From Bryobacteraceae bacterium (GTDB lineage Bacteria; Acidobacteriota; Terriglobia; Bryobacterales; Bryobacteraceae), in NCBI GenBank assembly GCA_030039005.1, contig JASHQT010000581.1, forward strand, positions 1 through 34,685: 34,685 bases of DNA, in the 5' to 3' direction. Both the position numbers and the translations under genes were made by a program. This document shows positions 23,917 to 31,328 of the stretch, piece after piece. Every line of letters begins with the position of its first letter. Within the stretch, counting starts at the first letter, position 1. Below the pieces are notes generated by a model. It was given only the letters and a program-made list of their open reading frames with translations. It was not told where the DNA came from and searched no databases.

Positions 23917-24360
23917 ATGCTTTTGACCCTTCTTCCCTACCTGACCGCCGCCGCCAACTTACTTCTCGTCCTGGGGATCCTGCTCGGCTTGAGCCAACGC
24001 ATTCGCACGCTTCGCCTCCGCGCGGCGAACCAGGAGAAGATCGCGCAGATCGAAAGCGCCAGCCTTTCCACGGAGATCGGCCAACTCCGCAAGCGCATCC
24101 AGGATTTGGAGGATAGCGAAGCGTTCGCCTCCCAAGCGGCGCCCGCCGCCTCCGTCGAGAACAGCCTCAACCAGACCAGCGTCAACCACAACCTACGCAG
24201 CAAGGTGCTGAAAATGCATCGCCTGGGCCAGACGCCCGAGCGTATCGCCGGAAGCTTGCGCGTAAACCGCGGGGAAGTGGATCTGATGGTGAAGGTTCAC
24301 AAAATCGTGATGCGCCCTTATGAGGAGCCGGTTCCGGCCGGCGCGGCGGAAAAAGGTTAA
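23917..24360 (+). CDS. SwrB-like membrane-anchored coiled-coil protein downstream of fliA
   Basis: 147 residues. One N-terminal membrane helix (LLPYLTAAANLLLVLGILLG), a heptad-like coiled coil (about 30-75: QEKIAQIESASLSTEIGQLR, KRIQDLEDSE), then a small helix-turn-helix-like end (RSKVLKMHRLGQTPERIAGS, LRVNRGEVDLMVKVHKIV). This order matches SwrB of Bacillus, which lies right after sigD (the FliA equivalent) and promotes basal-body assembly and export activation, and also the DUF2802/DUF6115 proteins of motility loci. The name is inferred from architecture and position. No catalytic residues are visible. It starts 6 bases after fliN. Confidence 0.7.
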   Translation: MLLTLLPYLTAAANLLLVLGILLGLSQRIRTLRLRAANQEKIAQIESASLSTEIGQLRKRIQDLEDSEAFASQAAPAASVENSLNQTSVNHNLRSKVLKMHRLGQTPERIAGSLRVNRGEVDLMVKVHKIVMRPYEEPVPAGAAEKG

Positions 24361-24385
24361 ACATGACGCCGGAAGAGCGCGATAA
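24358..24385 (+). promoter_or_regulatory. Sigma-28-like promoter of flgM-flgN-flgK-flgL
   Basis: TAAA (24358-24361), 16 bases, then CGCGATAA (24378-24385), matching six of eight -10 bases including all of CGATAA. The predicted start near 24392 leaves about 33 bases before flgM ATG 24425, with GAGG close to it. In Salmonella flgM likewise has its own sigma-28 promoter, so anti-sigma production is boosted when FliA is free. The same DNA can encode a 21-codon frame (24363-24428). Confidence 0.5.
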
Positions 24386-24428
24386 AGAAATGCTGAAGCC
24401 AAAGGGTAGGGCAGCGAGGATGCGATGA
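24363..24428 (+). CDS. Possible 21-codon leader peptide overlapping the flgM start
   Basis: ATG 24363 has AAGG 6 bases upstream and opens the frame MTPEERDKEMLKPKGRAARM plus Arg, ending in TGA that overlaps flgM ATG 24425 (ATGA). It could couple flgM translation to transcripts reading through from the upstream operon. The frame also contains the predicted sigma-28 -10 element, so it may be only promoter DNA. Confidence 0.25.
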   Translation: MTPEERDKEMLKPKGRAARMR

Positions 24429-24733
24429 CCGTCAACAACAACGACAACCCCGACGTCACCCGGCTGAGTCTCGATCAAACCAGCCTGCAGAAAACCCAGG
24501 GAGCCTCGCGCGCGGCCGGCGCCAACACATCCGGAACGGGTAGTGCTTCCGGGGACGATTCCATCTCGCTTTCCAGTATTCCCAATTTTGTCCAGCAAGC
24601 CCTCACGTCGTCCTCGTCCGATCGCGCGGCGCGCATCCAGGAACTGCAGGCGCTGGTGGCCAGCGGTCAATATCAGCCGGATGCCCAGACCGTCAGCAGC
24701 GCGTTAATCGACGCGCATCTCCAGGGAGCGTAG
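24425..24733 (+). CDS. flgM: Anti-sigma-28 factor FlgM
   Basis: 102 residues, typical size. The N-terminal half is disordered and polar. The conserved C-terminal binding helices are clear: ISLSSIPNFVQQAL, DRAARIQELQALVASGQYQP, AQTVSSALIDAHLQ. FlgM holds FliA inactive until it is exported through the finished hook. Start ATG 24425, preceded by GAGG. It has its own sigma-28-like promoter just upstream and is followed by flgN, as in enterics. Confidence 0.93.
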   Translation: MTVNNNDNPDVTRLSLDQTSLQKTQGASRAAGANTSGTGSASGDDSISLSSIPNFVQQALTSSSSDRAARIQELQALVASGQYQPDAQTVSSALIDAHLQGA

Positions 24734-24751
24734 AGCGCGCGAGCCCGAGGT

Positions 24752-25132
24752 ATGGAGAATGCCACCGAGTATGGCGATGCCCGGGAATGCCTGCGGATGG
24801 CGTGCATCCAGATGCGTGAGGTCAAGCGCCTGCTCGCGCGGCCGACGGTGGAAGCGGCCGATGAATCGGCGGCGCTATTGCGCCATGTCGAAGTGCAACT
24901 GGGTTGTGTGGCGGCGATTCTGGCGCGCAACGGCGCGCAACCGGACGCGGAGACTCGTTCGAGCGTCGCGGAACTGCAGCGCGAGGTCGCGGTGCTCGCG
25001 GCCTTCTTCGCCGGCGCCGACAAGATGCTGGCGGGCTGGCTGAACGCGGTCCGCACGCGCCGCGGCGGATATACCGGCTGCGGCCAGGCAGCGCCGCTGG
25101 TCCTGGTGGCAAAGCTCAGCGTGGAAGGCTGA
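24752..25132 (+). CDS. flgN: FlgN-like export chaperone for hook-associated proteins
   Basis: 126 residues, all helical by composition, with no signal or membrane segment: ECLRMACIQMREVKRLLARP, AALLRHVEVQLGCVAAILAR, SVAELQREVAVLAAFFAGAD, KMLAGWLNAVRTRRGGYTGC. FlgN sequences diverge widely. The call rests on size, helical character and the flgM-flgN-flgK-flgL order. FlgN escorts FlgK and FlgL, which are encoded next, to FlhA. GAGG lies directly before the start. Confidence 0.75.
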   Translation: MENATEYGDARECLRMACIQMREVKRLLARPTVEAADESAALLRHVEVQLGCVAAILARNGAQPDAETRSSVAELQREVAVLAAFFAGADKMLAGWLNAVRTRRGGYTGCGQAAPLVLVAKLSVEG

Positions 25133-25149
25133 CGAGAGGAGGATAGGCC

Positions 25150-26583
25150 ATGGGTAATCTCTTGACGGCATTAAATACGGCGGGCCAGTCTCTCCAGGCG
25201 TTCGAGCAAGCCATGGCCGTGACGGAAAACGACGTCACCAACGCTAACAGCCCGGGTTATGCCAACCAAGTGCCCGAGATGGTCTCTCTGAGTTTCCAGT
25301 CCACCGGGAGCGGCCCGGCGGGCGGCGTGGAGGAAGTGACGCAAGACACACGCAGCGCGTACGCCGACGCTACGGTGCAGCAACAGCTCTCGCTGCAGGG
25401 CCTGTATCAGCAACTCCAGACGAGCCTGACGCCGCTCGAAAATGTTTTCGACGTTTCTTCGAGCAGCCCCATCCCGTCGGCGTTGAATCAATTGTTCCAG
25501 AGCTTTTCGCAATGGGCCACGGATCCGAGCGACGCGAACTACCAATCCGCGGTGATCGACGCGGCGCAGCAGACCGCCAGCGCCTTCAACCAAGCCGCCG
25601 TGCAGCTCGGCCAGATCCAGACTTCCACCGCGCAGGATATTCAATCCACGGTGACCGAGATCAACCAGGACGCCTCCACCATTCAATCCCTCAATGAGCA
25701 GATCGCGCAGAATCCGCAGGCCAACGCCGGACTGAGCGCGCAAATGGAGAGCACGCTCGAGAATCTTTCCGGCCTGGCCAATATCCAGGTAATCACTGGC
25801 AGCGGAGGACAGGTCACCGTGCTGCTGGGTGGCCAGACGGCGCTCGTGGAAGGCTCGCAAGTGAACGCCATTCAGGCGGTGAACAATACGGCGTCCAACG
25901 CAGGGAACGCCGGCGCGGCCCCGCTCATCAGCATTCAAAACGCGGACGGCAACGACGTCACCAGCCAGATTACCGGCGGCAGTTTGGCGGGATTGCTGAG
26001 CGTGTACAACACCACGCTCCCCTCGCTGATCGGCGGAGGGCAGCAAACGGGCGGTTTGAATACGCTCGCGCAGAGCCTCGCCGACAGTGTCAACAGCGTT
26101 CTCGAGCAGGGTTCCACCACCGATACGCCGCCCTACCAGGCCGGCACGGCGCTGTTCACCTATAACGACGCTTCGCCCGCGGGCATCGCGGGCAGCTTGT
26201 CGGTGACCTCCGGAATCACCGGCAGCGACCTTGCCGCGGCCAGTACAAATCCGTCCTTTGTCGCCAATGGCGCGGCCAATACGCTGGCGGCGCTGGATTC
26301 CTCCGGCAACGGCCCGGACGGCGAAGGATTCACCGGATATTTCGCTTCGCTCACTTCCACGGTCGGCTACGCGGTTAGCAACGCGAGCACCGCGGCTACG
26401 GCGCAAACGTCCCTGGTGGCGCAGGCGCAGAGCTTACAGCAGCAGGTCTCCGGCGTTTCGCTGGATGAGGAAGCCACGCAGATGATCCAGCTTCAAAGCT
26501 CATACGACGCCGCGAGCAAACTGGTCACCATCATTGACGACACACTCCAGACGCTGATGAACATGATGCCGGACGGCAGTTAG
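25150..26583 (+). CDS. flgK: Hook-filament junction protein FlgK
   Basis: 477 residues (E. coli 547). The N-terminus is typical (LLTALNTAGQSLQAFEQAMA, VTENDVTNANSPGYANQVPE), with the FlgK middle (LNQLFQSFSQWATDPSDANY, then AQQTASAFNQAAVQLGQIQT) and the terminal helix (LDEEATQMIQLQSSYDAASK, then LVTIIDDTLQTLMNMM). It is exported and forms the first junction zone between hook and filament. A strong AGGAGG site lies about 6 bases before ATG 25150. Confidence 0.96.
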   Translation: MGNLLTALNTAGQSLQAFEQAMAVTENDVTNANSPGYANQVPEMVSLSFQSTGSGPAGGVEEVTQDTRSAYADATVQQQLSLQGLYQQLQTSLTPLENVFDVSSSSPIPSALNQLFQSFSQWATDPSDANYQSAVIDAAQQTASAFNQAAVQLGQIQTSTAQDIQSTVTEINQDASTIQSLNEQIAQNPQANAGLSAQMESTLENLSGLANIQVITGSGGQVTVLLGGQTALVEGSQVNAIQAVNNTASNAGNAGAAPLISIQNADGNDVTSQITGGSLAGLLSVYNTTLPSLIGGGQQTGGLNTLAQSLADSVNSVLEQGSTTDTPPYQAGTALFTYNDASPAGIAGSLSVTSGITGSDLAAASTNPSFVANGAANTLAALDSSGNGPDGEGFTGYFASLTSTVGYAVSNASTAATAQTSLVAQAQSLQQQVSGVSLDEEATQMIQLQSSYDAASKLVTIIDDTLQTLMNMMPDGS

Positions 26584-26602
26584 AGGCCAACACGGAGGAC
26601 TT

Positions 26603-27532
26603 ATGGTCAGCGGATTAAGCGCTTCCAACCAGCAGTTCCTGGCGTCGTTGGATCTGCTCGAGAGCAATCTCAATCAGACCGACGAGGAGCTTTCCAGCGG
26701 ATTAAGCGTCAACCAGGCATCGGACGCGCCGCAGTCCATCCAGGATATTTTCGAGACGCGCGCCGAGCTCGGCCAGGCCAATACCTCGGTGCAGGATCTG
26801 ACCACCATTCAGGGCCAGGTGCAGACGGCGTCCGACGCGGTCCAATCCGCCATCCAGTTGCTCAATCAGGCCGTTTCGCTCGGCAGTGAAGGAGCGAGCA
26901 CCAACACGTCGTCCACCACGCAATCGGGCCTGGCCTCACAAGTCCAGTCCTTGGAGGCGCAGTTGGTCGCCATCGCCAATACGGAAGTGGGCGGAGTGTA
27001 CGTGTTCAGCGGCGATTTGAACGGATCGGCGCCCTACGAAGTGGATACCTCCAGCGCTACTGGCGTGCAACAGTTGGTCTCGCCGCAGCAATCTACGCTG
27101 CAGATTGCCGGCCCCTCCGGAGTGACGTTCCAGATCTCGATGACAGCGCAGGACCTGTTCGATCAACAGGACGTTAACGGCAACCCCACCGGGAACAATG
27201 CCTTCGCCGCGCTGAACAATCTGGTTCAGGCGCTCCAGAGCGGGAATTCGAGCACCATCACGCAAGCCACGGATGCCCTCCAAACCGCCGCTAGTTATGT
27301 CAACTCGCAGACGGATTTCTATGGCATGGCCGAGAACAACATCTCCGGGGCTCTGACCCTGGCGCAGATGTATCAAACGCAGGACCAGACCCAGCTCGAC
27401 GGACTACAGGATGCCGACGAGGCCACCCTGGCGGTCCAAGCCACCCAGGACAGCACGGCGCTCGATGCCGCCCTGTCGGCGGAAGCGCATATGCCCACCA
27501 CTTCGTTGTTCGACTATCTGCCGGTGGATTAA
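26603..27532 (+). CDS. flgL: Hook-filament junction protein FlgL
   Basis: 309 residues (E. coli 317). It is flagellin-like at both ends: FLASLDLLESNLNQTDEELS, SGLSVNQASDAPQSIQDIFE and, near the C-terminus, NISGALTLAQMYQTQDQTQL, ATLAVQATQDSTALDAALSA. The central TEVGGVYVFSGDLNGSAPYE block is diagnostic of FlgL rather than FliC. GGAGG lies 5 bases before ATG 26603. No fliW or csrA gene follows, unlike in many other phyla. Confidence 0.95.
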   Translation: MVSGLSASNQQFLASLDLLESNLNQTDEELSSGLSVNQASDAPQSIQDIFETRAELGQANTSVQDLTTIQGQVQTASDAVQSAIQLLNQAVSLGSEGASTNTSSTTQSGLASQVQSLEAQLVAIANTEVGGVYVFSGDLNGSAPYEVDTSSATGVQQLVSPQQSTLQIAGPSGVTFQISMTAQDLFDQQDVNGNPTGNNAFAALNNLVQALQSGNSSTITQATDALQTAASYVNSQTDFYGMAENNISGALTLAQMYQTQDQTQLDGLQDADEATLAVQATQDSTALDAALSAEAHMPTTSLFDYLPVD

Positions 27533-27636
27533 CGAATGTCGAATTTCCGTCAATACCCGCCCAAGCCCTCGCCATTGCCCCTCTTTTGCGGGCTTAAAGG
27601 ACTACCGTGTTCCCGGCACAATTCGTAAAAAAATGT

Positions 27637-27664
27637 TCAATTCCGGGGAGGGAACGTTCGATAG
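27637..27664 (+). promoter_or_regulatory. Weak sigma-28-like promoter before the TIGR03437 gene
   Basis: TCAA (27637-27640), 16 bases, then TTCGATAG (27657-27664). The block TCGATAGAAGAGCG here and TCGATAGAAGAACG at the flbD promoter agree at 13 of 14 bases, which supports a shared function beyond the weak -35. The predicted start near 27670 leaves a 64-base leader. The remainder of 27533-27733 shows no gene or recognisable riboswitch. Confidence 0.35.
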
Positions 27665-27733
27665 AAGAGCGTACCCGAGCGAGCAGCACGGCACTCGGAA
27701 GCCGTACACACGATTTTGGAAAGGATTCAGTTC

Positions 27734-29839
27734 ATGTTTAGAATTTCGACCAGCAAGATTTCAGTCGCCGCGTCCGCCCTCCTATTGTGTGCGGGCCTTG
27801 CGCAAGCTCAAACTTCGCCTTCACCGTTGATCGCGTCGTCTTCATCCGTGTCGATCGGTTTTTCACTGCCGTCTACCATCGGAGCGGCTCAAACGATCCA
27901 GCTTACGGTAGCCGCGGGGACGGTTCCCTTCGTGGTCGACCCGACAACGGTTCCGTTCTGGTTGAGCGTGACGCCCGCGGGCAACGCCACCTCGGTCACC
28001 GAAGGCACCCCGCTCACGGTCTCCTTCGTGGCTACGTCAGCCGCGGGCACCTTGCCTGCAGGCGCCTATGCCGCCAGCGTAGGCTTTGCGGTGAACGGTT
28101 ACGTGGAATTGCCCGTTCAGGTCACGCTCACGGTAACGGGTGCTGCATCCAATTTGTCGGTGAATTGGGTGTACGGCGGCACCTCTACGACGATCACCGA
28201 CAATCAGGCAGCCATTCCCATTCAGTGGGCCTACGGTAGTACTGCTCCTACGGTGACGTTGAACCTGGTTTCCAGCAACGACCCGATCACGTTCTCCAGT
28301 GCATCAGCCGTGACTACCAACGGACCCGAAAATTGGATCCTGCTCCCCAATCCCAATGGGGTGGCTTACAACTATGGAACGGGTGTTACGGTCAATTTCG
28401 CTCAGGATGCTCTCACCAATGCGATCGTGGGATCCACGATGACGGGCTCCATAACGATCACCTACGGCAGTTCGACGTTTAAGGTGAATGTCGAAATCGA
28501 GGTTACCGAACCGGCTGCCAATCCCAGCAGCATTTTCCCGCAGGAAACGGGGGCATTGACGTCAGGCACTCTGACCGTCATCGTGAACGGTACCGGGCTC
28601 GGCGGCGCAAACCAGGGCTATGCCGTGCCCACCAGCGTTTCTCTCAAATATGGTCCTGGCGGCGCCAGTACAGGGACGCTGGGAGCGGGTAACCTTTCCG
28701 GGGGTTCCATCAGTTACCTCAACACAACCACGATGGTTCTGACGATTCCCTATCACGACACAGCCGGAACCTCGATTGTTGGCACCGCGGGCCAGAATGT
28801 GATCCTGACGATCACCAATAGCGGGATCAATAGCCTCCCGGCCCCCACGATGACGCTCTTCGTCACTTCGAACCCGATCGTCTATGCGGTTACGGATGCC
28901 GCCGCCCTGCAGGAGCCCACTCCGGGTACGACTCCGAGCGTTGCGCCCTATGAGCTGATCAGCATCTTTGGCAATAACTTCTGCCCGACATGCGGTTCCA
29001 CGCCCGTGGTTGCGGCGGTAAGCAATAGCCGTTATCCCTCGTCGCTCGTCGCCCCGGCGGGCGGCGCCGATTCTCTCAGCGTGACGTTCTACAAAGGCAC
29101 CGGAACCACGCTGTCGGCGCTCACGGCGATCACCCCCAGCGCCTATATCGTATTCGCCAGCGACACGCAGATCAACGCTTTGGTTCCGTCTTCGTTAGTG
29201 TCCACGGACGAGCCGATGCAAGTCGTCGTCGCCTATGGCCCCACTAACGGCAGTGGGACGCCCAGCAATGAAAACGTCGCTTATATGGTGAATGCGGTGC
29301 TCGCCAACCCCGGCGTCTTTACCACCTCCTCGAACGGACAAGGCCAGGGCGCCATCCTCAATCAGGACGGCAGTGTGAATTCTTCGTCCAATGCGGAAAC
29401 CCCGGGCGACACGATCAGTATCTACGCCAGCGGCTTGGGCGTTCCGAACAGCACCGCCGCCGACACGGCCAGCAAGACGGCTGCCAAGTTCCCCACTTCG
29501 TGCATCTCGGTGGCGAACTACGTGACCGCGGCTGGTCTCACCAATCCGGCTACCGCGGATGGTGCGGTGATAGAGGGCAGCCTCCTTACGCCCGACAACC
29601 TATTCGCTCCGTGCTTTGCTACAGCCAATCAGGTCACTGTGACGATTGGCACAACTCCAGTTGCCGCTACCGTGACCTACGCAGGTTGGGTAGCGGATTC
29701 GGTCGCCGGCCTGTATCAGATCAATGCCACTATTCCCAAAACAGCGACGGCCAACAACACCGCCCCGGTCGTGGTCACGGTGACCAACGGAAAAACGGTG
29801 ACCACCAGCCAGACCGGTGTAACAGTGGCTATCAAATAA
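27734..29839 (+). CDS. Large secreted beta-sandwich protein with a C-terminal TIGR03437 module
   Basis: 701 residues from ATG 27734 (AAAGGA 9 bases upstream; a TTG at 27716 is less likely). Signal peptide: ISVAASALLLCAGLAQAQ. Residues 30-260 hold two Thr/Val-rich Ig- or BACON-like repeats (VPFVVDPTTVPFWLSVTPAG), then an IPT-like part. From about 390 the Solibacter pattern appears: SVAPYELISIFGNNF, ASDTQINALVPSSL, GVFTTSSNGQGQGAILNQDG, SVNSSSNAETPGDTISIYAS, then VADSVAGLYQINATIPK and VVVTVTNGKTV. This C-terminal module is known mainly from Solibacter and its relatives; its role is unknown. It is not a known flagellar part, yet it lies directly after flgL behind a sigma-28-like site. It may be an adhesin, sheath or surface protein (inference). 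Confidence 0.88.
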   Translation: MFRISTSKISVAASALLLCAGLAQAQTSPSPLIASSSSVSIGFSLPSTIGAAQTIQLTVAAGTVPFVVDPTTVPFWLSVTPAGNATSVTEGTPLTVSFVATSAAGTLPAGAYAASVGFAVNGYVELPVQVTLTVTGAASNLSVNWVYGGTSTTITDNQAAIPIQWAYGSTAPTVTLNLVSSNDPITFSSASAVTTNGPENWILLPNPNGVAYNYGTGVTVNFAQDALTNAIVGSTMTGSITITYGSSTFKVNVEIEVTEPAANPSSIFPQETGALTSGTLTVIVNGTGLGGANQGYAVPTSVSLKYGPGGASTGTLGAGNLSGGSISYLNTTTMVLTIPYHDTAGTSIVGTAGQNVILTITNSGINSLPAPTMTLFVTSNPIVYAVTDAAALQEPTPGTTPSVAPYELISIFGNNFCPTCGSTPVVAAVSNSRYPSSLVAPAGGADSLSVTFYKGTGTTLSALTAITPSAYIVFASDTQINALVPSSLVSTDEPMQVVVAYGPTNGSGTPSNENVAYMVNAVLANPGVFTTSSNGQGQGAILNQDGSVNSSSNAETPGDTISIYASGLGVPNSTAADTASKTAAKFPTSCISVANYVTAAGLTNPATADGAVIEGSLLTPDNLFAPCFATANQVTVTIGTTPVAATVTYAGWVADSVAGLYQINATIPKTATANNTAPVVVTVTNGKTVTTSQTGVTVAIK

Positions 29840-29858
29840 CCGGGCGAAGCCGGTTTTT
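29838..29858 (+). terminator. Rho-independent terminator after the TIGR03437 gene
   Basis: AACCGG (29838-29843), loop GCGAAG, CCGGTT (29850-29855), running into a TTTTT tract. The stem overlaps the stop codon by two bases. Confidence 0.7.
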
Positions 29859-29872
29859 CGCCTGGTTCCAGC

Positions 29873-29920
29873 CGGCGGCGGGAGGGTGCGGTTCGACCCC
29901 CGCCGCCGTTTTTCTTTTTT
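29873..29920 (+). terminator. Second, stronger rho-independent terminator
   Basis: CGGCGGCGGG (29873-29882) pairs perfectly with CCCGCCGCCG (29899-29908), with extra GGT/ACC pairing in the loop, followed by TTTTTCTTTTTT. Together with the preceding hairpin it firmly ends the 18046-29839 transcript. Confidence 0.85.
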
Positions 29921-29969
29921 GGCACGAAGTAGGCGCCTTAAGTAGGTAATTTTCCTCCGAGAACTATCT

Positions 29970-29996
29970 TCAATTCTTCCGCCCGATCTGCGATAC
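29970..29996 (+). promoter_or_regulatory. Possible sigma-28-like promoter for the small gene at 30004
   Basis: TCAA (29970-29973), 15 bases, TGCGATAC (29989-29996). Only CGATA and three of four -35 bases match. The predicted start falls on or within two bases of ATG 30004, which would give a leaderless mRNA; indeed no Shine-Dalgarno sequence is present. Confidence 0.25.
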
Positions 29997-30003
29997 GGCA
30001 ACC

Positions 30004-30375
30004 ATGGCCCAACTCGGCGAGACGTCCCGCGAGGTTTTCCCCGAGCTATTGAATGTCTCGCAAATAGCAGTTCGGCTGTTGGTGGCGTGGCGCAGAGGCG
30101 GCGCCGATTGGATACGGCAGTTGGAAATGGCCAGCATGTGGGCCGCCCGCAGCCGGCCCTCGAACACGCTGGAAATGGAACGGCTGGAAGTGCTCTCAGG
30201 CGTGCTCGAATCGCTCCATCAAAAGTCCCGCTTAAGGGGCGCCATCGGGCTGCTCGAGCAACTGGCCGGCTGCTTCCCTCAGGACACGCTCGCCCAGAAC
30301 ACGCCGGTGTTTAACGGATGGCCTCTTCTACCTGGAAAGCCCGCCGTTGTCCGGTGCTCACAATGTGTCCAGTGA
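30004..30375 (+). CDS. Small protein of unknown function, convergent with fliM
   Basis: 123 residues, not recognised. Codon choice is GC-rich in third positions like its neighbours, which supports real coding. The protein looks helical and soluble: SREVFPELLNVSQIAVRLLV, GADWIRQLEMASMWAARSRP, NTLEMERLEVLSGVLESLHQ, RGAIGLLEQLAGCFPQDTLA. There is no signal or membrane segment. The last 65 bases overlap the 3' end of fliM on the other strand, giving a Cys-containing tail (VVRCSQCVQ). No ribosome-binding site is seen. It sits between a strong terminator and fliM in a motility cluster, so a small flagellar accessory or chaperone is possible but unproved. Confidence 0.55.
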   Translation: MAQLGETSREVFPELLNVSQIAVRLLVAWRRGGADWIRQLEMASMWAARSRPSNTLEMERLEVLSGVLESLHQKSRLRGAIGLLEQLAGCFPQDTLAQNTPVFNGWPLLPGKPAVVRCSQCVQ

Positions 30376-31180
30376 AGCTGGAGAGGCCGTTCAGCGTGCA
30401 CACCGCCATTCGTTCCACTGGATGGTCCAGCCGCACGATCTGCCCCTCCCGCAGCTTGAGAAGGTCGCCCAAACGGAGCTCGGAACCTTCGAACCACACC
30501 TCAATCGAGACGTGACCACCCAGGAGCACCTCCAACGTCGCTTCCACCGAGATCGATTCCACCTTCTCGACGGGAGGTGGCGCCTCGGTTTCTTCCACTA
30601 CGGTTGCAAAAAGGTTGGGAGGCGCGAGCAAAGTGAGCCCTCCGGTTTGGTCCCCGATCGCCAGTTCGAAGCGGACGGCGAAGACCGGGTCCGTGGGCGC
30701 CAGGATGCGCGCTGGAGCGGGCTCAAACTCCAGCGTCACGGTTTCCAGAGGCGTTTCCATCAGCGTGGCCCACGAGCGGTACGCATCGGAAAGAATCATG
30801 CGGTACAGCAGCCCGGCCACCTGCAACTCGATCTCGGTGGGCTTGCGTTCGACGGCCTGGAACGAGCCAGCCTTGGCACCCAGGGCGATCCCCACCAGCG
30901 GCAGCAGCACGGCATAGTCGACGGCCAGGATGAGTTTCCGGTCCTCGGGCCGAACCAGCGCCAGGCCGAAACAGGCCCGGCCGTCGGCAACCGGGAACTC
31001 GCCAAACGAGAACTCCTCGCCGCTGACGTACTTAGCGGTGACGGTGGTGCGCAGGAAGGCCGAGAGGCTGATGGTAAGAGCCTGCGCCAGGCTTTCATTC
31101 GCCAGGCGCACCAACTCTCCGGGAGCCCCTTCGAGCTTGCTGCTCACGCGGAACTCGGCTTTGGTCAAGTTCGATTCCAT
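30311..31180 (-). CDS. fliM: FliM-type flagellar switch protein lacking the usual N-terminal CheY-binding motif
   Basis: 289 residues from ATG 31180 (E. coli 334). ATG 31204 is in frame but lies inside the predicted -10 element. The central CheC-like domain covers about 20-180 (VRLANESLAQALTISLSAFL, GEFPVADGRACFGLALVRPE, DRKLILAVDYAVLLPLVGIA), followed by the SpoA domain (KVESISVEATLEVLLGGHVS, LRLGDLLKLREGQIVRLDHP). The N-terminus reads MESNLTKAEFRVSSKLEGAP and lacks the LSQxEIDALL segment that docks CheY-P. It is transcribed opposite to flbD-motAB. FliM is favoured over FliN or FliY because of the two-domain order. Confidence 0.85.
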   Translation of the reverse strand: MESNLTKAEFRVSSKLEGAPGELVRLANESLAQALTISLSAFLRTTVTAKYVSGEEFSFGEFPVADGRACFGLALVRPEDRKLILAVDYAVLLPLVGIALGAKAGSFQAVERKPTEIELQVAGLLYRMILSDAYRSWATLMETPLETVTLEFEPAPARILAPTDPVFAVRFELAIGDQTGGLTLLAPPNLFATVVEETEAPPPVEKVESISVEATLEVLLGGHVSIEVWFEGSELRLGDLLKLREGQIVRLDHPVERMAVCTLNGLSSFTGHIVSTGQRRAFQVEEAIR

Positions 31181-31200
31181 TGGGCTCAGCCGCCTTCCTC

Positions 31201-31228
31201 CCATCGGCTGCCTCCGGCAAACACTTTA
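31201..31228 (-). promoter_or_regulatory. Sigma-28-like promoter of fliM
   Basis: On the minus strand TAAAGTGT (31228-31221) matches seven of eight bases of TAAAGTTT, and GCCGATGG (31208-31201) matches six of eight of GCCGATAA; 16 bases separate TAAA from the -10. It is the best -35 in the window. The predicted start near 31194 favours ATG 31180 as the fliM start. Confidence 0.5.
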
Positions 31229-31268
31229 CCGCGCGGGACTTAAACCCCCTGAGACGGTTGAAAAAACG

Positions 31269-31295
31269 TAAATCCCGCCCCGGAATCGTCGATAG
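31269..31295 (+). promoter_or_regulatory. Sigma-28-like promoter of flbD-motA-motB
   Basis: TAAA (31269-31272), exactly 15 bases, GTCGATAG (31288-31295). The predicted start near 31302 leaves a leader of about 27 bases before flbD ATG 31329. Stator genes are classic sigma-28 targets. It sits back to back with the fliM promoter in the 148-base gap. Confidence 0.55.
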
Positions 31296-31328
31296 AAGAA
31301 CGATCCATTGTGGATTTTACGCGCCTTT

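Noticed and set aside
23917..24360. Calling the coiled-coil protein after fliN a FliJ or FliL
   Set aside because: FliJ has no membrane helix and FliL lacks a helix-turn-helix-like end; the order of elements fits SwrB/DUF2802-type proteins better.
27533..27733. Possible c-di-GMP or other riboswitch in the leader of the TIGR03437 gene
   Set aside because: No conserved GEMM core or other riboswitch signature could be recognised in these 200 bases.
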